Part shown: piece by piece, positions 46,332-54,200 of the stretch
Position numbering within the stretch: position 1 is the stretch's first letter
Layout of the letters: each line of letters begins with the position of its first letter
NCBI RefSeq assembly: GCF_014230085.1
Contig: NZ_JACHVB010000020.1
Location: 372,001 to 436,000 of the forward strand
DNA: 64,000 nucleotides
From: Ruficoccus amylovorans
GTDB taxonomy: Bacteria; Verrucomicrobiota; Verrucomicrobiia; Opitutales; Cerasicoccaceae
Direction of reading: 5' to 3'
The notes under the pieces: model-generated
What the model saw: only the letters and a program-made list of their open reading frames with translations
Told to the model about the DNA's origin: nothing
Databases searched by the model: none
Translations under genes and position numbers: made by a program

Positions 46332-47039
46332 ATGTCCGACGACCTCCAACACTTCCAGGAACGCATCGGTTATCACTTCCGTGATACCGGGCTGCTGGAG
46401 CGTGCGCTGACCCACCCTTCGCTGCTGGCGGACGGCTCCGGCTGGCACAACCAGCGACTGGAGTTCCTCGGGGACTCGGTGTTGGCGCTGGTCCTGGCCG
46501 AACAGTTGTTCAAGCTCTTCCCCGGCGAACGCGAAGGCCACCTGGCGCGGGCACGTTCGGCGCTGGCCAAGGGCGAGCACCTGGCGGCGATTGCTCGCGA
46601 ACTGGGCCTGCACGAGGTCCTGCGCCTGAGCGAGCAGGAGGAGAAAGCCGGGGGCCGCGAACGTATCTCCAGCCTAGAGGACGCGCTGGAGGCCGTGGTG
46701 GCGGCGATCTACCTGGACAGCGATTTCCAGACCGCCCGGCGCACCGTCCTGCCCTGGTATGGCGATGTCAAAGCCCGCACCGAGGAACTCCTCTCTGACG
46801 ACAACCCCAAGGGCCGGTTGCAGGAACACATCCAGCGGGAAAACCCGGACACGCCCATCGAGTACGACCTGGTCCACGCCGAGGGCCCCGACCACAGCAA
46901 AACCTTTATCATGGAACTGCGCATCGGGGGCCGGGTCTTCGGCATGGGCCGGGGCCGCTCCAAAAAGGACGCCGAGGAAAACGCCGCCCGCGAAGCCCTG
47001 CAAAAGCTGGTAAAAACGCCCGCCGAACCGGTTTCGTAG
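46332..47039 (+). CDS. rnc: Ribonuclease III
   Basis: A 235-residue double-strand-specific endoribonuclease. The catalytic signature RLEFLGDSVLALVLAEQLF is at about residues 40-60, and the second acidic pair is in EDALEAVVAAIYLDSD near 112-127. A C-terminal dsRNA-binding domain ends DAEENAAREALQKLV. It processes rRNA precursors and some mRNAs. It starts about 145 bases after parA. Confidence 0.96.
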   Translation: MSDDLQHFQERIGYHFRDTGLLERALTHPSLLADGSGWHNQRLEFLGDSVLALVLAEQLFKLFPGEREGHLARARSALAKGEHLAAIARELGLHEVLRLSEQEEKAGGRERISSLEDALEAVVAAIYLDSDFQTARRTVLPWYGDVKARTEELLSDDNPKGRLQEHIQRENPDTPIEYDLVHAEGPDHSKTFIMELRIGGRVFGMGRGRSKKDAEENAAREALQKLVKTPAEPVS

Positions 47040-47143
47040 CTGGACTCTTGCCCCAATGAACGCACGATGGGAGGGATGACTGGTCTCATCCGCAGACAGG
47101 CGTCCCGACGGAACGGACGCTTAACGCTCCCATCACCAGCATC

Positions 47144-47659
47144 ATGACCCACGCCCGCACATCCGTTTTTTGTTATAAAAAGCTGTCGCTGACCGCCGTA
47201 GCCCTCGCCTCTGCTAGCCTTTTCGCCACTCCCTCCGCGCACGCGAAGACCAGCTACAACATCCCTGTTTTCACCCAGCAACTCGTAATCGAGGGCGGGC
47301 CGGACAGGGTCGAGATCGCACCGGTCTTCGGGGACAAGGCCTGGGCCTTCACCGCCCGCTGGGACGACAACAACGCCAACAGCCTGAATATGCACGCCGC
47401 CGTGGCCGACATCGAGATGCCCGCTGCCGGTTCCTTAACGATCGCCAGTGGCTTCCCCGTGATTTTCGCCGCCGTGGATGGCGAGGAGGTCAAACTCTCC
47501 GGCGGCCAAACGCCGCCGTTCACCGCTGGTCAACACCGCGTGCTCATGGTCTTCGACACTGAGGGCAAGCACGCCTTCAGCCGGGAGTTCCCGCAAGCCC
47601 TACGGTTCACCGTCGAAGACCAGCCCGTCACCTGGCTGCCCGCTCCCGCCATTGAATGA
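47144..47659 (+). CDS. Secreted protein of unknown function
   Basis: A 171-residue protein with a signal peptide (YKKLSLTAVALASASLFATP, cleavage probably after AHA). The mature part (YNIPVFTQQLVIEGGPDRVE, then IFAAVDGEEVKLSGGQ) looks beta-rich. No family was recognised. It overlaps the start of mfd by 4 bases (ATGA), so it is translated from the same transcript, but a link in function is not evident. Confidence 0.65.
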   Translation: MTHARTSVFCYKKLSLTAVALASASLFATPSAHAKTSYNIPVFTQQLVIEGGPDRVEIAPVFGDKAWAFTARWDDNNANSLNMHAAVADIEMPAAGSLTIASGFPVIFAAVDGEEVKLSGGQTPPFTAGQHRVLMVFDTEGKHAFSREFPQALRFTVEDQPVTWLPAPAIE

Positions 47660-50600
47660 AGCCCGTCTGCCTGCCCGATTCCCTTAAAACCCTGCTTGTC
47701 ACCGGCGCGGCGGATGCCGCCGTGCCCGCGCTGACCGAGGAGTTGCTGGCCCGCGACCCGGTCCCCGTTACCGTCCTGCTCGCCCACGAATGGCGGGCGA
47801 TTGAAAGCTGGATGGACGCGCTGGAGCTGTTTGCCAAGTGGAGCGGGCGCCCCGCACCCCGGCTGGAGCGCCTGCCCGACCTCGGAGGCCTGGAAGACGA
47901 CGACCCGCGCGCCTTTGAACTGCGCTGCGACGTGATCGCCGCCCTCACCTCCCTGCGCGAAGCCGCCCCGCGCCAAAACCCGCTGGAGGAACCGGCCAGC
48001 CCCATCGTAATCGCGGCTACCCCCGCGGCGCTGCTCCAGGCCTGCCCCGACCCCAAGGCAATGGCCCGGGGCCAAATTAAGCTCCGGCCCGGCCAGCGCG
48101 TCTCTCTGACCGGCCTGGCCGAGCGGCTCGGCGCCGAGCTGGGCTACGACTCCGAAGCCATCTGCGAAACGCCGGGGCAGTTTTCCGTTCGCGGCGGATT
48201 GATCGACATTTACCCGCTCAACGCCACCGCCCCGCTGCGAATCGACTTCTTCGGGGACGAGATCGAGTCCATCCGCACCTTTGACCCGACCACCCAGCGC
48301 TCCGAGGAAACGGTGCCGAGCCTCGTCATCGCCTCGGCCCAGGCCGGACTCGACACGCACCGCAAGGGCACCTTGCTCGACTACCTGCCGGCCCGCGTCC
48401 GCTGGATACTGCGCCAGCCCGACAAGCTGGAGAGCGCCTTTGCCGACCTGTTCCAGATCCCGGAAAACATCGCCGCGCCCGCCCGCAGTTTCCAGACCGT
48501 GATCAAGCGCCGCGCCGGGCAGGACGACGAGTGGCTCGGCCTGACCGACGTGGAGGCCCGCCAGAACCTTTTTCCGGAAAGCACCCCCACCCGCGCCGTC
48601 GCCTCGGAGTCGCTGGAGGGCTACCGGACCTTTGCCGACACGGACAAGCTCGGCGTTGTCCGCCTGGAGGCCGGGAACACGTCCCGGGAAAAATTCCTTG
48701 CCCAAATCACCGACTGGCAGACCCAGGGCCACCGGGTGCATTTCGTTTGTCGCACCGAGGGCGAGGAAACCCGCCTGCGGGAAATTCTGGCCGAGTCGCC
48801 CACCGCGAAAAGGATCAAGGCCGACTTTTTACAAGGGAACCTGCCCGAAGGCTTCCGGCTGGCCGACGGCGAGGAAAAGCACGTCTATGCGACCGAATCC
48901 GAGATCGCGGGCCGCCAGCGGCTCTACGTCAGCCGCCGCCGCCGCAAGCTGCCCGAGCGCCAGCAGGTGGACCAGTTGCTGGACTTCTCGGAGCTGGCCA
49001 ACGGCGACTACCTCGTGCACCTCCAGCACGGTGTCTGCATTTTCCGGGGCCTGCAACGGCTCAACACCGGGAGCAAGGAAGAGGAAGTCATCTCGCTGGA
49101 GTTTGACGAGGGGATCACCCTGCACGTGCGCCTGCACGAGAGCCACCTGCTCAGCCGCTATGTCGGCCTGACCAAGCGCTCTCCCAAACTTGGTCGCCTC
49201 GGCACTAACGCCTGGGACAAAACCCGCCGCGCCGCCGAACGCGCCACCCTCGACCTCGCCGCCCAATTACTCTCGCTCCAGGCCGAGCGCAATTCGCGGC
49301 CCGGCTACGCCTTTTCCTCCGACCAGCCCTGGCAGCACGCCTTTGAGGACGCCTTCCCTTTCCGCGAGACGCCCGATCAGCTCACCGCCATCGACCAGAC
49401 CAAGGCCGACATGGAAAAGCCCTTGCCGATGGACCGCCTCATCTGCGGCGACGTCGGTTTCGGCAAAACCGAGGTGGCCCTGCGCGCCGCCATGAAGGCC
49501 GTGCTCGACGGCAAACAGGTCGCCGTCATGCTCCCGACCACGGTGCTGTGCCAGCAGATGTTCACCAACTTCAAGGAGCGCTTCGCCGACTACCCGATCG
49601 CGGTCGAAATGCTCAGCAGCTTCCGCACCGCCCGGCAACAGAGCGAAATCAAACGCCAGCTCAAGCAGGGCGACATCGACATCGTGGTCGGCACCCACAG
49701 CCTGCTCGGTAGTTCCGTAAAATTCCGCGACCTCGGACTGCTCGTGATCGACGAGGAGCACCGCTTCGGCGTGCGCCAGAAGGAGAAGCTCAAGATCATG
49801 CGGCACGACATCGACGTGCTCAGCATGAGCGCCACCCCCATCCCGCGCACCCTCTACTTCGCGCTGGTCGGAGCCCGCGAAATGAGCGTGATCGAGACGC
49901 CCCCACGCGACCGCCTGCCCATCCAGACCATTGTCAAAGCCTACGACCCCAAGCTGGTTCAGGAGGCCATCGAGTTCGAGGTCCGGCGCGGCGGCCAGGT
50001 CTTTTACCTCCACAACCGCGTCACCACCATCGACGTGGTGGCCCGCCGCCTGCAGGAGATGATGCCCGACCTGCGCATCGGCGTCGGCCACGGCCAGATG
50101 GAGCAAGGCGAACTGGAAAAGGTCATGACGCGCTTCGTGGCGGGCGAGTTCGACGTGCTCGTCTCCACCACCATTATCGAGTCCGGCCTCGATATCCCCA
50201 ACTCCAACACCATCATCATCGAGGGGGCGGACCGCTTCGGGCTCTCGCAGCTTTACCAGCTCCGGGGGCGCGTCGGGCGCTTTAACCGCCAGGCCTACGC
50301 CTACCTCCTGCTCCACCGCCACACCCGTCTGCTCGACGTGGCCCGCAAGCGCCTCGGCGCGATCCGGCAGTTCAACCAGCTCGGGGCCGGGTTCCGCATC
50401 GCCATGCGCGACCTGGAGCTGCGCGGCGCGGGCAACATCCTCGGCGCCCAGCAGAGCGGCCACATCGCCGGGGTCGGGTTTGATTTATACTGCCAACTGC
50501 TGCGCCAGAGCGTGGCCCGGCTCAAGGGCGACAGCACCGCCGCCCTCATCCGCGCCAACGTACGGCTCGACTTCGTGCTCGTGGGCGAGTACCGCGACGG

Positions 50601-51045
50601 CGAGGACCCAGCCGAGACACCCGACCGCTTTCACGCGCTCAAGGCCGACGAGCTGGCCGATCAGCGCGGCGAAGTCGTCGAGGCCTTCATCCCCGTCAGC
50701 TACATCGGGGAGGCACGCCTGCGCATCGACTTCTACCGCCGCCTCGCCCTGGCTTCCAGCCTGGAGCAGATCTCCGAGGCCGCCGCCGAGATGAAGGACC
50801 GCTTCGGCCCCGTGCCCGCGAGCGTGGACTACCTGCTCAAAATGACGGAAATTCGCTGCCTGGCTGAACGAAAAGGCATCAGCCTCGTCGAAACAGAAGG
50901 GAACCGCCTCAAATGCCGCCTGGCGGGTTCGCGTGAACCGGCTTTTGTAAAAGTCGGTAACCGCTTTCCCCGCTTGACCGCGAAAAAACCGCTCCCTAAG
51001 TTGAACGAAATTAGAACATTTCTTAAAACCTGCCAGCTTACCTGA
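47656..51045 (+). CDS. mfd: Transcription-repair coupling factor
   Basis: A 1129-residue SF2 DNA translocase. A UvrB-homology N-terminal region (QFSVRGGLIDIYPLNATAPL) is followed by the RNA polymerase-interacting domain (ELANGDYLVHLQHGVCIFRG). The RecG-like motor has Walker A ICGDVGFGKTEVALRAA and DEEH box LLVIDEEHRFGVRQKEK, then TRG and C-terminal domains. It removes stalled RNA polymerase at DNA lesions and recruits UvrA. Length is normal for Mfd. Confidence 0.97.
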   Translation: MKPVCLPDSLKTLLVTGAADAAVPALTEELLARDPVPVTVLLAHEWRAIESWMDALELFAKWSGRPAPRLERLPDLGGLEDDDPRAFELRCDVIAALTSLREAAPRQNPLEEPASPIVIAATPAALLQACPDPKAMARGQIKLRPGQRVSLTGLAERLGAELGYDSEAICETPGQFSVRGGLIDIYPLNATAPLRIDFFGDEIESIRTFDPTTQRSEETVPSLVIASAQAGLDTHRKGTLLDYLPARVRWILRQPDKLESAFADLFQIPENIAAPARSFQTVIKRRAGQDDEWLGLTDVEARQNLFPESTPTRAVASESLEGYRTFADTDKLGVVRLEAGNTSREKFLAQITDWQTQGHRVHFVCRTEGEETRLREILAESPTAKRIKADFLQGNLPEGFRLADGEEKHVYATESEIAGRQRLYVSRRRRKLPERQQVDQLLDFSELANGDYLVHLQHGVCIFRGLQRLNTGSKEEEVISLEFDEGITLHVRLHESHLLSRYVGLTKRSPKLGRLGTNAWDKTRRAAERATLDLAAQLLSLQAERNSRPGYAFSSDQPWQHAFEDAFPFRETPDQLTAIDQTKADMEKPLPMDRLICGDVGFGKTEVALRAAMKAVLDGKQVAVMLPTTVLCQQMFTNFKERFADYPIAVEMLSSFRTARQQSEIKRQLKQGDIDIVVGTHSLLGSSVKFRDLGLLVIDEEHRFGVRQKEKLKIMRHDIDVLSMSATPIPRTLYFALVGAREMSVIETPPRDRLPIQTIVKAYDPKLVQEAIEFEVRRGGQVFYLHNRVTTIDVVARRLQEMMPDLRIGVGHGQMEQGELEKVMTRFVAGEFDVLVSTTIIESGLDIPNSNTIIIEGADRFGLSQLYQLRGRVGRFNRQAYAYLLLHRHTRLLDVARKRLGAIRQFNQLGAGFRIAMRDLELRGAGNILGAQQSGHIAGVGFDLYCQLLRQSVARLKGDSTAALIRANVRLDFVLVGEYRDGEDPAETPDRFHALKADELADQRGEVVEAFIPVSYIGEARLRIDFYRRLALASSLEQISEAAAEMKDRFGPVPASVDYLLKMTEIRCLAERKGISLVETEGNRLKCRLAGSREPAFVKVGNRFPRLTAKKPLPKLNEIRTFLKTCQLT

Positions 51046-51087
51046 CTGGCCTGTAACTTTCCCGGCACGATTGCCATTTCCCAACCG

Positions 51088-52155
51088 ATGAAAATTTCCA
51101 CCCTCACCCTTGGCGCCTGCCTCATGTTAACGGCGCTCGGGCTGCACGCGCAATTGATCGCCCCCCAAAAGAAGGAGTGGGACGTCCAGTTCACCAACGG
51201 CATCGCCGCTCAGGTCGAAGACAAGATCATCACCCTGGAGGAACTGCGTAAGGAGGTCACCCCGCTCATCCCGCAGATCCGGATGAATTCGCGTACGCGC
51301 ACCGACTTCGATAAAAACATCGCCGTCGTCACCCGCGAAATCCTCCAGAACCTCGTGGACCGCATCCTCATCATCCGCGACTTCTACGACAAGGGTGCCC
51401 ACATCCCCGACACTTACCTGCAAAAGGAGTTCGACGACTACATCACCAAGGAGTTCAACGGCGACCGCTCGGCCTTCCTTGAGTTCCTCCGCCTTCAGGG
51501 CAAGAGTGAGATGGACTTCCGCGACGAGTTGAAGGACGACATCATCGTCTCCTACATGCGCATGCAGTCCCTGCCATCGCAGACCGCCGTCAGCCCCCGC
51601 AAGATCGAGGAGTATTACCAGAAGAACAAGAGCCGCTACTTCGAGGAGGAAGGCGTCAACCTGGGCTTGATCATGCTCGTGCCCATCGCCGACGAAAACC
51701 CCGACCTGCTCAACCAGACCGCCAACGAGATCGTTCAGAAGCTCGAAGCGGGCGAGTCGTTCTCCGAACTGGCCAAGACCTACAGCCAGGACGACAAGCG
51801 GGACGAGGGCGGCGACTGGGGTTGGATCAGCCGCGACGACCTTATCCCGGCCCTGGCCGAACAGGCCTTCGCGCTTGAGGAGGGCCAGCACTCCCAGCCC
51901 ATCGCGGTCGGCGACTACATTTACATCCTGGAGGTGAAGGAAAAACGCACCGCCGGGATCAAGGAGCTGGAAAAAGTCCGCGGCGAAATCGAACAGGAAA
52001 TCACCGCGCAGCTCTCCCGCCAGGCCCAGCAACGCTGGATCGAACGCCTGCGCAAGAACGCCTATATCAAGTACTTCCTCAAGGAAGCCGGCGGCATGAA
52101 GAGCTCCCCCGGCACCATGCAGATGAAGCTCGGTGCCAACGAAAGCGACAGCTAA
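51088..52155 (+). CDS. SurA-like peptidyl-prolyl isomerase
   Basis: A 355-residue exported protein. The signal peptide ends at LGLHAQ (about residue 21). A SurA-type N-terminal helical domain (ITLEELRKEVTPLIPQIRMN, LQNLVDRILIIRDFYDKGA) is followed by one parvulin domain at about residues 185-285 (GESFSELAKTYSQDDKRDEG and GDWGWISRDDL). It probably chaperones outer-membrane proteins in the periplasm. It lies 42 bases after mfd on the same strand. Confidence 0.87.
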   Translation: MKISTLTLGACLMLTALGLHAQLIAPQKKEWDVQFTNGIAAQVEDKIITLEELRKEVTPLIPQIRMNSRTRTDFDKNIAVVTREILQNLVDRILIIRDFYDKGAHIPDTYLQKEFDDYITKEFNGDRSAFLEFLRLQGKSEMDFRDELKDDIIVSYMRMQSLPSQTAVSPRKIEEYYQKNKSRYFEEEGVNLGLIMLVPIADENPDLLNQTANEIVQKLEAGESFSELAKTYSQDDKRDEGGDWGWISRDDLIPALAEQAFALEEGQHSQPIAVGDYIYILEVKEKRTAGIKELEKVRGEIEQEITAQLSRQAQQRWIERLRKNAYIKYFLKEAGGMKSSPGTMQMKLGANESDS

Positions 52156-52193
52156 GCCGCACCTGTCCCCCCAGGCTTTTCGCCGCAATATTC

Positions 52194-52302
52194 GCGGGCT
52201 TACGCAGCCCGCACCCGCGGTGCGTGTCCGCACTCGACATTTTTGCTGCGCATCGTGTCAGCGATTACTGAAAACAGAGCCTCTGTTTTCAGTAATCGCT
52301 GA
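52194..52302. repeat. Array of consecutive hairpins with a 22-bp palindrome
   Basis: In the 313-base gap between the SurA-like gene and ndk there are three inverted repeats: 52194-52212 (GCGGGCT/AGCCCGC), 52220-52233 (GTGCG/CGCAC) and 52258-52302, whose perfect 22-base arms flank one base. The last begins TCAGCGATTAC and is preceded by CTGCGCATCGTG, close to the last hairpin at 3571 (TCAGGGATTAC after CTACGCATCGCG). No gene lies in the gap. Confidence 0.75.
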
Positions 52303-52375
52303 GCAAAGCATCAAAACTGGGCCAGCCAATGATGGTTTTGCCCTTTGTGGCAGGAAAGGCATGCAACGAAGGCAC

Positions 52376-52409
52376 AAAAAACCGGCGTCGTTCACACTGA
52401 CGCCGGTTG
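52376..52409 (-). terminator. Rho-independent terminator of ndk
   Basis: A 9-base-pair stem ACCGGCGTC/GACGCCGGT (52381-52389 with 52399-52407) is followed on the minus strand by TTTTTT. It lies about 60 bases beyond the ndk stop. Confidence 0.85.
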
Positions 52410-52468
52410 AAAAGAGATTTTGAAAAGGGACGCAAATCACGAGCAAAGCTGCTGCCGCCCGCAGGGTC

Positions 52469-52885
52469 TTATTCAAAAATCGGGTCGCCGCCAAAGAAGC
52501 GTTCGATTTCGGCTTCCGCCGCCTCGGGGCTGTCGGAGGCGTGGACGAGATTGAACATCTTGTCCGCACCCATATCGCCGCGGATGGTGCCAGCCGGGGC
52601 AGCTTTGGAGTCGGTCGGCCCGAGGATAGAACGCACACGGCTGATCGCTTCGGGTCCCTTCAGAATCATGGCGATCACGGGACGCGAGCTCATGAAGTTC
52701 TCAATTTCCGGGAAAAACGGCTTGTCCGCGATATGGGAGTAGTGCTCGCGCAGGACGGCCTGGTCCAGCTTCATCATTTTGCAGGCGACGATATCGAGAT
52801 CCACCTTGGCGAAACGGTCCAGCACGATGCCCCAGAGCTTGCGCTCCATGCAGTCGGGTTTCAGAATAATCAGGGTCTTTTGCAT
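52469..52885 (-). CDS. ndk: Nucleoside diphosphate kinase
   Basis: A 138-residue enzyme that equilibrates (d)NTPs through a phosphohistidine. The catalytic H115 lies in NLVHASDSPEAAEAEI, and the N-terminus QKTLIILKPDCMER holds the conserved KPD. Length is normal. It is a single gene with a terminator, transcribed leftward. Confidence 0.96.
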   Translation of the reverse strand: MQKTLIILKPDCMERKLWGIVLDRFAKVDLDIVACKMMKLDQAVLREHYSHIADKPFFPEIENFMSSRPVIAMILKGPEAISRVRSILGPTDSKAAPAGTIRGDMGADKMFNLVHASDSPEAAEAEIERFFGGDPIFE

Positions 52886-53129
52886 AGTTTTACAATATGG
52901 CTATCCCGCCGTGTATGGGCAAAAGCAGGCCCCTTGACAAGCCCTTATGTCCTTTAAATACGCACCCTCGCCCAACTGTCACCGGAAGGAAACATTACTG
53001 GCGGATCAATAGACTCCGGCCAGGGCAGTCTCGTCGCGTAAATTTTCTGACTGAGTTCTTTAATATTCTTCGCAGGCTTTGCCTTGACCTTCGGCCCAAC
53101 ACTCCTCATACGTGTTCTCTTTCATTCGT

Positions 53130-53205
53130 GGGGCCGTAGCTCAGTTGGAAGAGCGCGTCGTTCGCAATGACGAGGTCGTCGGTTCGATCCCGATCGGCTC
53201 CACCA
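53130..53205 (+). tRNA. tRNA-Ala (CGC anticodon)
   Basis: A 76-base cloverleaf. Acceptor GGGGCCG pairs with CGGCTCC (one G-U), the anticodon loop is TTCGCAA with anticodon CGC (reads GCG), and the T-arm is GGTTCGATCCC. CCA is encoded. A strong terminator follows after 9 bases, and a decayed IS66 element lies beyond. Confidence 0.95.
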
Positions 53206-53214
53206 TCACTTTTC

Positions 53215-53241
53215 GCCCTCCCTGCCCGGGAGGGCTTTTTT
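53215..53241 (+). terminator. Rho-independent terminator of tRNA-Ala
   Basis: An 8-base-pair stem GCCCTCCC/GGGAGGGC with a 5-base loop (53215-53235) is followed by TTTTTT. Confidence 0.92.
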
Positions 53242-53349
53242 ATGCCTTAATCGCAAGCGCCCATTGAGCATCCCTCTTGATTTCGATTGGTAATGTTCGG
53301 CATCTCTCGTTGGTTACCATTGGGGCTTCTCGCTGGTAACGATTGGGGT

Positions 53350-53906
53350 TTATGATGGTGACCATTTTGCTGGTGACAGAGCACTGATGTCGTCCTGATT
53401 GGTCATGTTTGGGAGGCGTGAGAGGACGTCGGGTTCGATGTTGTGGCGCTGGCAGAAGACGACGATGGAGTAGATGATGGCGGAGCGTTGGCCGGCCTCT
53501 GGGTGACCGATGAAGAATGTGGCCGAGACTTTTTCCTGGCGGTAAAGCGGCTGGTGCTGCACGTATTTGCTCAAAACGATCCAGGCCAACAGGCCCGCCG
53601 AGGCGTAGCTGCCGTTCATCAGCATCGTAAGCGCCGCCGGGGTGATCGCCAGCTTGCTCGAGTCGCTGCCGATCGGCCAGCTCAGCCGCCCCTGCTCGAT
53701 GCGCTTGGCAAACACCCACACCCCTGTCCTGTCAAAGTACAGCAGTTTTAGGCGGTTGCGCGTCTTGTTCGAACAGCGCCCCGCCTTTGGGGTCTTCGCC
53801 CAAGTGATCCCGCGCCACCGCCCACAGCCCGTCACACTGCTTGCGCATGTCCGCCGGCTCCACCGCCGCGAAGACACGAAGCTGATGGGGCAGGCTCAGC
53901 ATCGCA
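53350..53906 (-). pseudogene. IS66 tnpB-tnpC remnant (frameshift and deletion)
   Basis: Reading leftward from about 53906, MLSLPHQLRVFAAVEPADM begins TnpB (IS66 Orf2). A frameshift near 53770 moves to the frame of LKLLYFDRTGVWVFAKRIEQ, which continues TnpB. In that same frame come GLLAWIVLSKYVQHQPLYRQ (from TnpC) and then, without the central catalytic part, IGHPEAGQRSAIIYSIVVFC and ISALSPAKW, the IS66 TnpC C-terminal region. So the transposase lost its core through a deletion. No functional protein is expected. Confidence 0.75.
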
Positions 53907-54182
53907 ACGCCTTGACCAACGCCGCCAGCGACTGCGCATCGCCCCCGCGCAAGACCAGCCCGTCCGGCAAACACACCTCCTGCAAAGAGGCGGCACAGGT
54001 CGGCACCGTCACCTCATCGAAAAGAGGTTTAGACTCGCCGCCTCCACCTGCCTGACTGCGCTCGCGACGCTGCTTGAGCCAGTACACAAGCGTGTTATAG
54101 GCCACTCCCTCGCGCCGGGCAAAGCCCTTCCGCGTCAACCCGCTCCCATCGTAGCTCGCAAGCAAGCGATCACGGTAAGGTT
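53896..54182 (-). pseudogene. IS66 tnpA remnant
   Basis: The frame YRDRLLASYDGSGLTRKGFA, then RREGVAYNTLVYWLKQRR, has the helix-turn-helix of IS66 TnpA (Orf1), followed by the family's variable tail. It lacks a good start: the open frame ends at an in-frame TAA near 54181 and only TTG 54165 is available, so the 5' end is lost. It overlaps the first codons of the tnpB remnant. Confidence 0.65.
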
Positions 54183-54200
54183 AACGGAAGTGGCCTAAAC

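Larger units (their letters stand above)
53242..54182 (-). mobile_element. Decayed IS66-family insertion sequence
   Basis: The minus strand carries the remains of tnpA, tnpB and tnpC in the IS66 order. tnpA is shortened at its 5' end, tnpB has a frameshift, and tnpC keeps only an N-proximal piece and its C-terminal tail. No clear terminal inverted repeats or target duplication were recognised, so the borders are approximate. The element sits directly after tRNA-Ala and its terminator. Confidence 0.8.

Noticed and set aside
53242-53719. A 159-codon frame at the left end of the IS66 remnant
   Set aside because: It is out of frame with the recognisable TnpB/TnpC sequence and shows no homology by eye.
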